Origin: Aspidiotus rigidus
Taxonomy: Eukaryota; Arthropoda; Insecta; Hemiptera; Diaspididae
Assembly (NCBI GenBank): GCA_035079385.1
Contig: JAVHKY010000034.1
Span: 7,130,001-7,194,000 of the forward strand
Reading direction: 5' to 3'
DNA length: 64,000 nucleotides
In this document: positions 23,274 through 34,459 of the stretch, piece after piece
How positions within the stretch are numbered: position 1 is the stretch's first letter
Layout of the letters: each line of letters opens with the position of its first letter
Notes under the pieces: model-generated
Told to the model about the DNA's origin: nothing
What the model saw: the letters and a program-made list of their open reading frames with translations, nothing else
The model's database searches: none
Made by a program: the position numbers and the translations under genes

Positions 23274-23720
23274 GGGTTTTCTGCTGAGTTGCTATATGTA
23301 CTCAAGTTTCATCTAAAGTAAAGTCGCATATAAGACAATATCGAATAGAAACGAATAAAATTTGTAAATAATCTTCCAAATTGCGAAACATCAGCTCCAA
23401 TCGTGATTTTTTCTACTTTGCACTTGAACAAATTTGAGGGTTAAGAAATGACATTTGCGTAGAATATTCTCTACCTATCATAAACCACCTACACACTGTC
23501 AATTCTCGATGAATTTATTTATCGCAAATGGTTTATACGAAAAATTTCACATCAAGATCGAAAGCAACTCTTTAACATTGCTGTTTATTCAGACACAATC
23601 ATGCGACATAGACAAAGATGAATTCTGTTCTGTGGGTACGATGAAATGAGAGTTTTAACCTTGTAGACTTAAGGATTAGATCGTCATATCTCTAAATCAA
23701 TCATACGTCGAGGAAACTCA

Positions 23721-23855
23721 GGGTCAGTTTTACCAAAGTGCTAATCGTCGATTTAGTGCTAATTCTAGCTTAAGTCGCCAAAATCGGTCGCTTTATTGGC
23801 TAAATCGGGGCTTGACCTGTCACGTGACTTTGAGCGTCGTTGGTAAAACTGGCCC
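23721..23855. mobile_element. 135 bp MITE with TCA target duplication
   Basis: The left end GGGTCAGTTTTACCAA and the reverse complement of the right end TTGGTAAAACTGGCCC match over 16 bases with one difference. TCA directly flanks both sides (23718-23720 and 23856-23858). No coding capacity. The 3-base duplication would suit a PIF/Harbinger-like origin (inference). Confidence 0.7.
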
Positions 23856-24239
23856 TCATGTTCTCGATAAAAATTACGTCAAATGTAAAAGATAATTCCA
23901 GCTCTGTCTGTCCAACAGCAGACGCGTAGCCAAAAAAAAAACCCTTTCTTCAATATTTTTCAGTAAAGTTCGAAATTATTGCGATAAAAAGCGGAGTAAT
24001 GAAGAGGGATCCACTCCCTAATCTTTCCTGGTTATACGCTACTGTTCAACAAACTGATTATCCAGACATTTTACTAGCGTACAAACAGCTAGTCGATGGC
24101 TGAGGCCCCGGCAAGCTCGACTTTCGTCATGAGCTCGCGGTAAGAGAACGATCAAGACCCCGTGCATGACAGCGAGGCAGGCGAATGATCCCTGATTTCA
24201 ACATAGATCAACTTGGGCCCCGTGTATGATCAAGGCGGG

Positions 24240-24710
24240 TCCTGCCGCAGAAACTCTTATCTCAGAACCAAGAAAAACTTTGAAGGTTGGGCGGTTTTAT
24301 TATTTTGGGGAAATTTTGACGCTTTTTGGGCCCATTCACCCATTTTGGTGCTTCGCGAGAATTTTTTTAACAATTTTATTCAGATTCAGCGCTAAATTTC
24401 ATCTTAGAATCGAGAAAAACATCGAAGATTAGGCAGTTTTATTATTTTGGGGAAATTTTGACCCTTTTTGGACCCATTAACCCATTTTGGTGCTTCGCAG
24501 AATTTTTAAACAATTTTATTCAAATTTAGCATTAAACATTACTACAGGATTGGGGAACACTTCGAAGATTAGGCGGTTTCAACATTTTGGGGAAATTTTG
24601 ACCCTTTTTGGGCCCATTAATCCATTTTGGTACTTTGCAGAATTTTTTAACGGTTTTATTCAGATTCAGCGCTAAACTTTACTACAGGATTGAGGAACAC
24701 TTTGAAGATT
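24240..24710. repeat. Tandem repeat, period about 141 bp, three and a half copies
   Basis: TTTTGGGGAAATTTTGAC recurs at about 24303, 24445 and 24585. Each unit also has CCCATTAACCCATTTTGGTGC, the TTTTATTCAGATTCAGCGCT block and GAAGATTAGGCGGTTT. Open frames across it encode repeated peptides and are not genes. Confidence 0.85.
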
Positions 24711-24777
24711 ACGCGATTCTTTCAATCATGGAAAATTGTTTTTCGATAATTCACAACTTTGGGAACCCCTGCTCTAA

Positions 24778-25184
24778 AATTTCGGCACATTTTGGTCCAC
24801 AACTCGGCTCAGAAAAGTCGTAGAAACTTTGGATATGACGCAAATCAAAGATAAAGTTGAGATACAAATTTCGTAGATTTGAAGTATACATCTAAAGTTT
24901 TGCTTTTCGCGCTACAACAGATTCAGCGCAAACTCCCATGTAACTGGTAACATCTTTCTGGTCCACCCTGTATAGCTCAAGAGTATATCGGGTGGGGCAA
25001 AAATATGTTATCAGTTAAATGAGAGTTTGAACTAAATCCACTCCAACTGAAAAACGCGAAAGGTTAGATGCACATGTCATTAAATCTACGAAATTTGTAT
25101 ATCAATTTTGTCGTCGATTTGCGCCCCTACCCAACTTTCTACAACATTTCTGAGCCGAGTTATGGACCAAAATGTGCCGAAAAT
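24778..25184. repeat. Large palindrome, arms about 195 bp
   Basis: The left arm (24778-24973) begins with GGCACATTTTGGTCC and ends with CCACCCTGTATAGCTC. The right arm (24986-25184) is its diverged reverse complement, ending GGACCAAAATGTGCCGAAAA. The spacer is only about 12 bases, so a near-complete hairpin could form. A third copy in the left-arm orientation lies at 25365-25560. Confidence 0.8.
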
Positions 25185-25364
25185 TGATCAATTTGCCAAA
25201 ATTCTCAAAAATTAAAAATTGTTCAAATTTCCATTTTTTATATTTTGATTTGAAAGTGAAATTTAACGCTGATTCCGAATAAAATACCTAAATATGAAGC
25301 TTGGAAATGGGAGATTTTTCAATTTCTTATTATGGAAATCTTGGCAAATTAGTCAAGTGTTGTC

Positions 25365-25560
25365 ACATTTTGGTCCATAACTCGGCTCAGAAAAGTCAAA
25401 GAAACTTCGGGTATGGCTCAAATTAAAGATAAAATTGAGATACAAAATTTGTACGCTTAAACTATACTGTCTAACGTGTTGCTTTTTCGCGCTACGGCAG
25501 ATTTAGCGCAAACTCCCATTCAACTGTTGACATCTTTCTGCCCCACCCGGTATAGCTTAA
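25365..25560 (+). repeat. Third copy of the palindrome arm
   Basis: Shares ACATTTTGGTCCATAACTCG, GGCTCAGAAAAGTC, TTTAGCGCAAACTCCCAT and ATCTTTCTGCCCCACC with the left arm at 24778-24973. It abuts the reversed TGACGTCA-family element at 25565. Confidence 0.8.
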
Positions 25561-25564
25561 GAGT

Positions 25565-25800
25565 CGAAATTTTTCTAAGTCCTTCTTCCCCTTCCGTGAC
25601 GTCATCAACCTCGGACCGCGAACGCGAGTCGAAAATTTTCTGAGTCCCCCTTCTATCATATTATTATACTCGTAGCTCAAAAGTCGACAATTTTCCAAGT
25701 CCCCCCTTCCGTGACGTCATCAAACTCGGGTCGCTCGCGCTTGCGGACGAAAATTTCCTGAAAGTACCCCCAACAAAAGGGATAGCGGGCTGCCCGCTAA
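25565..25800 (-). mobile_element. Reversed relative of the element at 21983-22206
   Basis: The reverse complement starts GCGGGCAGCCCGCTATCCC and continues TTTTGTTGGGGGTACT, CGTCCGCAAGCGCGAGCGA and TGATGACGTCACGGA, in the order seen at 21983-22060. Two TGACGTCATCAA cores and two CTAAGTCC/CCAAGTCC blocks indicate an internal duplication. Confidence 0.7.
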
Positions 25801-26059
25801 AAAGACGTGAATGTCAGGAGTGCTTATTATTCAGCCCGAACATTGACTATTGATGTCTCGCTATCTATCGCGGTAGCAGTCATAGCTTACGCCGCTATTA
25901 AATTTATTAATTTTTTTAATAATGTTCCACCTTACCGAGGCCCGTGATACTAAATGTATGTTGTATTTGCTAGAAATTAGGGAAAATATGGATGGTTTTT
26001 TTCTTCTTTTAGATACCATATCAGCACGTTCACATTTTCTAAAATGTCTCCAATTTTCA

Positions 26060-26230
26060 TCGCTCTGCAATCATCGTTGTCTTGGACAAAGCCATTTGGA
26101 TTTCAGGCCTAAAAATGGCTCCGCAGCCCATACGGATGAGCAAAAGAGTCCAGTTTTTGAGGTTTCGAATTTTCTCATGGAGGACAATATTTTGACTTAC
26201 ATTTGGAACATTCTGCGAATAAGGGCGTTT
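26060..26230 (+). repeat. Dispersed repeat, forward copy of 16140-16310
   Basis: Matches the reverse complement of 16140-16310 through CATTTGGATTTCAGGCCTAA, CCGCAGCCCAT and TTTTCTCATGGAGGACAATA. The overlapping frame at 25922-26296 is therefore repeat-derived. Confidence 0.7.
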
Positions 26231-26299
26231 TCCCTTCTTACCCGACTAGAGCCTTTGATTCTGAACCCAAATCGATGCTCGGCAATGAAAATTTAGCTA

Positions 26300-28480
26300 C
26301 AGCCTTGGACTTTGGTAAAGATGATACCGGAGTAGTGCCAACTAATGCAGACACGTTTAGTCGTTTGTGAGATTCTACGGTAACAGAGGCATCTGGCAAT
26401 TGAGAATGGAAACAAGTTCTCAGAAATGTTCTGAAGTTGAGTCTGATTCCTTAAAAAAACCTAGAATTGATCCTCCGCTGTGAAAATATAGTATGAACTT
26501 TGGCGAAAGAAATACACCGGCATCAACTAGAGCAGGATACGAATATGAGATTCCACAGGAGTAGAGACATCTGGCAATTCTGCCTAAGATTTCAATAGAG
26601 AATTTCCAACGAGTTTTCAACCTTTTACATCCGTTTTTCTTTCGCTCGTTAAGAAGTTGCTCGGCAAACTAAATTCATAAAAATGAGATCCCGATTAACG
26701 AAACCGGAATTAATTTTTTTTCTTGAAGAAATCAAAAGATTGCTCACGATGCGCAAGAGCAGTTCCGAAGCTTATAATTACGCCGATTCGTGAATGAAAT
26801 GCTAACTGAAAAATGTTTATTTGAGAGGAAATCACGCGGAAGAAGGCTCGATAGAATTCGCTTCGACGAATTATTGATGATGCTACTTTGTTTATAATAG
26901 TAGTTGTCAGTGTATGCGTTTGTGTATACATTGGCATAGTTTATGAGAAATTCATGACTCGGAACGCCTACGCTCCGAATAATACGAAATTCATTATTCT
27001 TCGCCTAACGTCAAAGGACGTAGTTACAATTCGATGATTGTACGAACAGTTAGTATAGGTCTGTAATGTGTATGAAATGAAAAAGGCTGGAGAGAGCGAA
27101 ATGAAGGAGTAAATGCATTTAATACTTCAGTACTGGGATCAAAGCTGTGAGTTACGTGGCGCTCATTCAATCTTCATTTATGCACGAATAGTAGATGTAT
27201 ACCTAAATGAATTCCAGGTGCGCTATTGCGTATAATTCTGACGGTAATATTTTACGTGAATTTTTGACTAGGTTTTCTTCTCTTTTTTTTTTTTTATTTT
27301 TTCAACCTTCGTAAAGTGAAGTGCTTCTTTCCAAAAGTACCACCGAGAATATCAATGCAATACGAGTAGGTACTCTCTTTTGGTGCAGCAAAAAATTACT
27401 GTCTGTTCTTTCAGTTCTTTTTCAATCAATTATTTATGAATTCATCGCGCCCAGCTGAAAAGAAGGGTGCGAATAATGAGACAAAGGAGAAGAAAAAGAT
27501 TAGTTAACGGAGGTAGTGTTCCGTAAATTAGTGACCCATGGTTTTGTTGATATCTGATTTCTACTTGTACGAACATTTTTGTCGAAAAAATTTTCGAACT
27601 CATTCGAAGATAGAAAGTTTTTGCAAGACAGCGCGAGTGGCGTCATGCATCGTAATCTCGCTTAATGATTCTACACAAATAGATTCTCTCGCTATCTCGT
27701 TTTTCGCGCGTAAGGCCTTCATAATATTTTTTTATACCTTTCTCGGAAACTCCGCATAGAAAATGATTCGAAATAAAATTTTATTAAATGGGGAAGTTTG
27801 TTTGAGAAAAGCAACTTCTCGACACCACTAAGAGGGTAAAGTAGCGAGCAAAATTGTATGTAGTCGAACGAGGGCAGGATGGTGGGACGTGGTAAATGTT
27901 GTTGATTGTCTATACTTATATGTCGCGTGGTTCGGCAGAAAAGCGCCTTTATTCGGGGCTGCAGATAAGTAAAATACTCGTAGGGTAAACGAGAAAAGTT
28001 TAGCAAGTCATTTCGTCGAGGCACATTTCTGATAAGACTGTGCGACTTTTACATTTTGTTCGACGAGAAGTACACACCTTGAAGTTTGGCAACTGCTAAG
28101 ATTTTTGTTTCCCCAATATGGTCGCCCGATTAAAGTACTAGCAATAGTTTCTTATCTAGCAACCCCTCCGCGATTGCTCGGCCTGCTACAACTAATCCAA
28201 ACAAATCAGATTTTAAATTTAGATTTTCAAGGCGAGTTGGGTATTTTATTGTAAATCGAGAGCCGAAGGGCAAGAAAGTCCCGTTTTATTATGTAGCCTC
28301 TTGTTGATCATTCACGTGTACAACATATTCATTCACTTGGTTGGCGTAAGAGTTCTTCTTAAATAGCGCCTGTTTATTTCTCAATTACCTATATAATACT
28401 CATAGTTTCTGTTTTACGAGAGTGGGACTTTTCTTCCTCTTTGAGATCCAACCGGAAGCGTTTGATTGCTAGAGTAGGAG
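26300..28480. other. Unassigned stretch
   Basis: No frame with recognisable domain or splice partners. T-rich runs lie at 27280-27300. GC rises slightly at 27600-27900 without a clear exon. Confidence 0.4.
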
Positions 28481-28482
28481 CG

Positions 28483-28740
28483 TCAGTGATTGTTTGTGCT
28501 CTTCAGCAATCGGATTGAATAGGAGACCATTCTCCGTATACTCGTTCTAACAAGAGAAAGAAGGATAGACGCGAAAGGACGAATACTCCGAAGGGAGAGT
28601 AAACTATGCAAACCAAGGGAGAGTAAACTATGCAAACCGCAGAAAAAATTAAAATAACGAGCGCTGTCGGTTAATAAACCATCTTCAGGACTGAAATGAA
28701 CAGAAGAGAAAAACAAGGTACCAAAACAAACTAGACCAAC
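28483..28740 (-). mobile_element. Penelope-like element copy 1, 3' end, split from its body
   Basis: The reverse complement matches the 3' untranslated end of the copy at 55.95-57.1 kb: CTGAAGATGG, the GGTTTATTAACC hairpin, CAGCGCT, GCGGTTTGCAT and TTTACTCTCCCTT. A 24-base block ending ACTATGCAAACC is tandemly duplicated near 28605-28640. The body of the element continues at 30571-31880, so the non-LTR element between them inserted later. Confidence 0.75.
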
Positions 28741-28749
28741 TACTCCTGA

Positions 28750-30570
28750 GTTTATCCATTCCAAAATGCGTTTCTGTTCTGTTTTCCTTAAGAGCCTACA
28801 ACCTCGCAGATGCGTATATCTTCCTCAAGGGCGAACAAATCCCAAATTGTTCCTTCTTCAAGTACTTGGGCATCAACCTGGACAGTCGTCTTGCATGGAA
28901 CATTCATATTTCCTTCCTTCATACCAAATGCTCTCAGGCCATGTACATCCTTCAAGACTTGTCTTGCACCGAATGGGGTGGTGATCCCATCATCCTGTCG
29001 ATGCTATACAAAGCCATTATTCGTAGTAAAATGGAATACGGGGCCTTCCTTTTCGGTTCCGCTGCTCCCTCTCGTCTGAAAAAACTCGACGTTCTTCAAA
29101 ATCAGGCCCTTCGCCACATTTTAGGAGCCATAAAAACGACACCAATTGTTGCTATGGAAGCTGAAGCAAAAATTCCTCCCTTACAACTCCGTATAATATA
29201 TCTTACACAAAAATATTGTACTCGCTTGGCCTCCTGGACAAATAGAAAGCTCATTCTCTCCTTTTCGAATATTTCTCGTAATTGGCGCTTCATCTCCTCC
29301 AAAAAACCTTTGTTATCTCGCATTATAAAAAAATATTCCAAACTCCTACACTCGCTCCCATCGATAGATGGCTATCCTTACCAATACCTCAACTATTTCG
29401 AAATTTTTCATCGTTGGCCGTTAGAAATTTTGACACGGAAACACAAGGTTGCCATACCGCTACAATTTGCCGAACTAATTGAAACTCAATTCCGTGATTA
29501 CCGTATCATATACACCGTTGGCTCAAAGATGACTTCCGGTTGCGGTGCGGCCCTCTAGGACTCCTTTTCGGGAGTTGTAAGGAACTTCCAAATTTGCCCC
29601 GGATCCTCGTCCTATGACTGCGAAGTTGCTGCTATTTTCATGGCTCTTGACTTCGTATCTCAATCTAATCCTTCTTCTTCTCCGCATAACCAAATCCTTA
29701 TCGCTTCCGATTCTCTCTCGGCCCTTCATGCAATCATAGAATCACCCTACAATCACAATATCAGCCCCACTATCATTAACACTCGCTTCCTCCTCCAACA
29801 TCTACTTCACTCTAAGAACATCAGCACTTCTTTTATGTGGATCCCCAGCCACAAGAGAATTGAGGGCAATGAACGAGTTGATTCGGCAGCTAAAGCGGCT
29901 TGTTCCTCGCAGTCTGCCGCTAAATACTCATTCATTAGTGCAAATTTCCTCTTAGGCATAGCCCGAGAAGAAAACGAAGAAAAATGGCAAAACACTACTT
30001 GGAAAATATTTCCCTCTCATCCCAATACTTCCATCTAGAAAACTCAATTCCCACTCATCCCTGGTACATATTGTCAAACTACGTCAACCAAAAATTCACA
30101 GTCTCAATTTGCAGACTTCGATTCAATCACAACAGGCTCCCGTACAATTTAGCAAACATCCGCAAGACAAGATATAGCGGCCGACTTAGACCATATTCTT
30201 TTTCAATGTCCACATCTTACCACTCAACAAAAAACACTTCACTCTTCACTTATCAACTCTAATATTCAACGCCTTTTCGCTGCACTCAATTGCCTCCATA
30301 TCACCAACCTCTCTGACTTTCCTGCTCTTTACTACTTCATAAATTCTCTCTCTCCTACCCTCACTATCTAATCCACTTGCTTCTCCCTGTCTACTACCTC
30401 ACAATTAAGTTACATCATCGGGCGAAATGACTCTTCGGTCGAAGCCCTATTCATAAACCGTATTTTTTTCATGTTTTTTTTTTTCTTTTTTTTCTGTTTG
30501 TTTGTTTGTTTTTTTTTCTTTTTCTAATAAACGGTTTATAATAGAAAGAAAAAAAAAAAAAAAAAAAAAA
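28750..30570 (+). mobile_element. 5'-truncated non-LTR retrotransposon with RNase H, nested in the Penelope-like element
   Basis: Similarity starts in the RT thumb (CVSVLFSLR, then FFKYLGINLDSRLAWNIH). It continues through the C-terminal RT region KMEYGAFLFGSAAPSRLKKL, an RNase H domain, a 3' UTR with AATAAA near 30526 and a poly(A) tail at 30549-30570. One in-frame TAG at 29556 separates the RT part from most of RNase H. RT catalytic residues are missing because of truncation. Presence of RNase H suggests an I/Jockey-superfamily or R1-related element. Confidence 0.85.
28866..30038 (+). pseudogene. RT C-terminus plus RNase H, broken frame
   Basis: One reading frame runs from YLGINLDSRLAW to PSHPNTSI, interrupted only by TAG at 29556. 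RNase H hallmarks can be placed. The first catalytic site reads TVGSK where TDGSK is expected, so the Asp is lost. The Glu is in YDCEVAAIFMAL, the second Asp in IASDSLSAL and the last Asp in GNERVDSAAKAA. MWIPSHKRIEGNE matches the usual W-x-P-x-H block. The copy is inactive on three counts: truncation, stop codon and lost Asp. After 30038 a shifted frame continues (FNHNRLPYNLANIRKTRYSG), the usual zinc-knuckle region, now degraded. Confidence 0.85.
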
Positions 30571-31880
30571 GGTATTGAGACTGGCCAAACGAGAAATCGC
30601 GGTGTGAATCATAAACCAGTTCAATCGAGCCATCTTCCGGAATGTTCGAGTTAATTACAGTAATGCCATCGGTGTTGAGGTGACGCATTATCTCTATATG
30701 CTCGAGGGAGATGCGCTTGCGGTAGGAACTCTCCTTATGGAGGAGCTTTTCGGATCCCTCACGGAAGCTGTGGCCACTGTTCATCAAATGATCAGCAAAA
30801 GCTGGCTCCCCTAAGTGTCCCTTCTTCCAAGACTTCAGGTGCTCAGCTACTCTTTCATTTGGCGGCTGGTTTCACCAATATAAAAGCCCCACAACTTATA
30901 AACACCACTCCTCTCATCAACGGGTATAGGGTCCTTCAGCCTCACAAACAACCCCTAAACTGTGGTACGGTCGTGAAACGCGGGTCTGAAGCCAAACAGG
31001 CCGAGGGCCCGACCCAATTGGAGGGAGAACTTCCGCAAGAAAGGGAGACTGATCCAACGCATACAACGATCACGGACCGTGTCTCGGAGAGGGTGGGGGT
31101 GGAATCAAGAAGGCTCCTCGTAACTTTCCTCCGAACCATCACGTCAACGTCGACATTGACTCCATTCACTCTGGCTATGTGTTTTATTGTGAGTAATTCT
31201 TTCTTGAAGGCAGACTGACTCAACGGAATACGAGTCAGCCTGTGAACTAGACTATTAAAAGCAGCCATCTTATGAGCAACAGGACCGAACGAACCTCCGT
31301 GGACTAAAACATCGGTCGTAGTACCTTTCCTGTAAATGTCAAACTTATGGATACCGTCTGTTATAGAGATCGATAAATCCAAAAAGTTAATGGAAAATAC
31401 CGCTACTTTATGGAAGGGTACCAGGAATTGAGATTCCTCAGAAACTCACCAAGGAGATCTGGGGGACCAGTCCAGGTGCATGAAACGTCATCAACGTACC
31501 TGTGCCAGTAGTAGATATGATCAAGTAATACCTGGTTCGAGGAAAAGAGGTCAAGTTCAAACTTAGACATGAAGATTTCGGAGATGAGAGAGCCTAAAGG
31601 TGATCCAATAGGGATCCCTACTTCATCAGCGAACTCGAAGAATTTCCCTTCAAATTTGCAATAGTTGGGGGACCAGCAAATATTCAGGAGATCGAAAAAT
31701 TCATGAAGCTCATTGTGGGGAATATTGGCTTTGACGAGTTGCTCATTCACACGCTGGATAGTAGCAGCCTTAGGAATATTCGGGAACAAACCAACAACAT
31801 CAAACGAGCAGATGGTCGTTCCCGGGGGAGACTTACATCCTTCAGGACGTCAGTTAAAGAGGCCGAATTCAAGACCGAAT
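30571..31880 (-). mobile_element. Penelope-like element copy 1, RT and endonuclease remains
   Basis: Minus-strand pieces in different frames align along the other copies. These are SVLNS...DVSLP near 31860, LFPNIPKAAT, VGIPIGSPLGSLISEIFMSK (31610), YYWHRYVDDVSCTWTGP (31500), HGGSFGPVAHKMAAFNSLVH (31280) and the endonuclease C-terminus GHSFREGSEKLLHKESSYRK near 30770. Frameshifts separate them, so it is a pseudogene. The GIY-YIG start lies in the degraded stretch around 30860-30960. Together with 28483-28740 it forms one interrupted copy truncated at its 5' end. Confidence 0.85.
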
Positions 31881-32335
31881 GAGGATATTCAAAATCAATA
31901 CGATTTTTTCGCATTTGTTATGGATAGCCGTTTAATTGAAAGAAGATAGCTTTGTCTTGTGTTTTGAATAAAATAGCGGTAATCGTCGCCCCGACGAAAA
32001 CAAGAGCTTTTTGGTCCGTCTAATCTCGCGCCATCAATTATATTTTGACGTCCAACAAGCCGGACCCCTCGTCAGTTCTAATGAGGTTATCGTCTGTGCT
32101 TTTTATTTCAAATCTAAAACCTGTACCGAAAATTCACAATATTTCTGAACACTTTAAATACTTGGACACCGGACGCAATCACAGTTAATCACTACAATCG
32201 CTAATTAAATACTGAACGTTATTCCGGTTGTTTGTCGACACAGTGATGTAGACACTAACACACCTAAGCACAGCTCTTTTTCGGATTCTTTCTAGAAATA
32301 TTTTCCTTCTTCTGTACTCAAACTTTACAGAGTCG
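31881..32335. other. Short unassigned gap between two retroelements
   Basis: Between the Penelope-like copy and the R1-type element. It may hold the 3' UTR of the latter, but no poly(A) tract marks an end. No frame of note. Confidence 0.3.
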
Positions 32336-32339
32336 GCCT

Positions 32340-34450
32340 ACACTTAGGCTCCATAAAGGAAGACTGACATTGCTACGCTCAAATAGAATCTTCTTATAGC
32401 TTCTCTTGGTCCTCCCTGGTTCGTCGAGTCACCACCCTGAAGCTTTCTCCGCCACTTTCTCAAAATGGTGGCGGAAGCTGAGCTCGCTGTCGAACCGGAG
32501 CCGCAGGTACTTCTGTGCCGTCTTCTTAATAATGACGTCCACACCTTGGAAGCGAAAGGTGGATGGATTAAACTTTTGACGGGTCGTGAAAATAATAGCT
32601 TCTGTCTTGTCAACTGTCAAGCTTAATTTGGCCGACTCAATCCGCAATAGGTCACAGCATCTAGAGCCTGGTTCACTTTAATGTCCACCTCGACAGGCTG
32701 ACCCAACCACCAGTGTTTCGTCGGCGTACCATATGAACTACACTCCTGATGGCAGCTTCATCTTGAATAGGCCAATAAATGTGACGTTCTAGGGGTGAAG
32801 ACAGAGTGCTGGGGAACACCGCATGTTGCGCTTCTTCTCACTGTGTCAGCAGGCGTCTCTGCTTCGACTCCTTTGCAGTTCAAGTAACTAGAGATGATCC
32901 TTAGCTGGTAACCAGGCATTCTTGCGTTTTGTAGCATTGTCCAGATCTTCAGTCAGGGAATGGAATTAAACGCATTATTTATGTCGAGACTGACAGCGGC
33001 GCAGAACTTGCGCTTCTTCATTGCCGCAGGGCTTATTTTCTTCAGTTTGATTGCGGGATCCGAAGTACAACGTCCAGCTTGGAAACCGTACTGACTCCCG
33101 GAACCAAGTGGTCCTCCAACCGCGTTACCACTGTTCGCTCAAATAACTTGCCGACAGTGTCGAGTAGGTTGAGCGGTGGGCAGGAGGACGGTAGGCCAGG
33201 TGGTTTGTCCTTCTTCTCTACCAGCGGCAATCAGGCCTCTTTTCAATGTTTGGGGCACACCCCCGTCTTCCAGTGCCTTATCATTGAGTATATATCATCT
33301 GGTTCTGGAGCTCTCCATTGTTTACCATACAGCCTTTGAACTGCTGCATTCATCTTCTCAGTACTAAAAAGGACCATGTGCAGGATCGTGTAGGAATCAC
33401 ACATATTTCTTTTACAGCTTCTACATTTTCATACGCGAGGCTGCGACAGGTCAAGGTCAACGAATTTAATTTACATTTCCTTGGAAATCGACGACGCGAC
33501 GTCGAGATGGAGACTGTATTACTCTAAAATTATCATTGCAATAAAAAACCTTACTGCAATTCTTACCATTACTAACCAGCGACAGACCACATCCTCCTCG
33601 ACTTCTGGTGGCGTTACCGTAAGTGACGGGTCTTGTGGAAACAATGTGTTAATCACTTTTTCCACAACCTCTGGCTCCATTCGGCTTGCTGCAAATGGAA
33701 CCCCTATTTTCTTCATTATAACTTTATAGGATTTGCCGCAGTGGTCATGCAACGTTTCTTCTTGCTCAGTTTTATTGCAACCTTCAACCTATTCTGAGCC
33801 TGTTGGTATTGCCCAGAAACCACCTGAGCTTCTTCGCGGTCTATATTAAGCTGTTATATCCAGCGCTGGTGGTTGCTCTCCTTACGCAGTTGGATAATTT
33901 TGTTGATCCACCAGTACATTGGGCCTCTCTTTTTCGGTGGACCGCATCTGGGCATGGTAGTGTCGCAAGCACGCGTTATTTTGCGGATACTGCGATTTCT
34001 GTATTTTATCCTTCTTCCTCCTCCTTCTACCTTGAGCCATGTGAGGGCCAAGTAGCTAGCTTGTAGATGATCTTTGCCTAGCTTTCTTCCAGCAGCGACC
34101 TCAGCTTCTCGGTGGAGAAAGAAGCTGATTACAGATGGTCGCTCTCTGACCATCTAGTTCTGATCAGCCCTTGGTGTGGGTATTCTGACGCGAAGGTGAT
34201 GTCCACGCGGGACCCATAGACCTGATGGAATCAAGTGGGAGTGGAGCCAACATCAATCACTTGTACTCTGTGAGTCGCTATAAAGGTATACCCTTTTACA
34301 AATCTGTGGTAGTAGCTGCATAATCCTGTAAAAGTGTTGACCTAATGGCGATCTACTGCTTCCACCTTGTCAGAATCAGTCTTGTCTGAGCTCTGCCTGT
34401 TGAGTTTCCAAGCAAGTTTCTACGCAGTGCCAGTGTGTGGTAGAGCGCGC
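32340..34450 (-). mobile_element. Decayed R1-type non-LTR retrotransposon
   Basis: Minus-strand fragments in several frames line up in R1 order. First comes the endonuclease end near 34230-34130 (SRVDITFAS, then RTRWSESDHL). Next is the linker typical of R1 (CDTTMPRCGPPKKRGPMYWW near 33960) and the region CGKSYKVIMKKIGVPFA with LFP (33740-33640). Then come the RT start (LNLLDTVGKLFERTVVTRLE near 33170) and the RT end (QKYLRLRFDSELSFRHHFEK near 32510). Numerous stops and shifts lie between 32650 and 33100. The 5' part of the endonuclease is missing. Confidence 0.75.
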
Positions 34451-34459
34451 GCGCTAATA

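Noticed and set aside
24213..24823. Overlapping plus-strand frames with repeated FGEILTLFGPI peptides
   Set aside because: Product of the 141 bp tandem repeat; unit length is not kept in one frame.
31713..31949. Plus-strand frame across Penelope-like copy 1
   Set aside because: Antisense shadow of the minus-strand RT.
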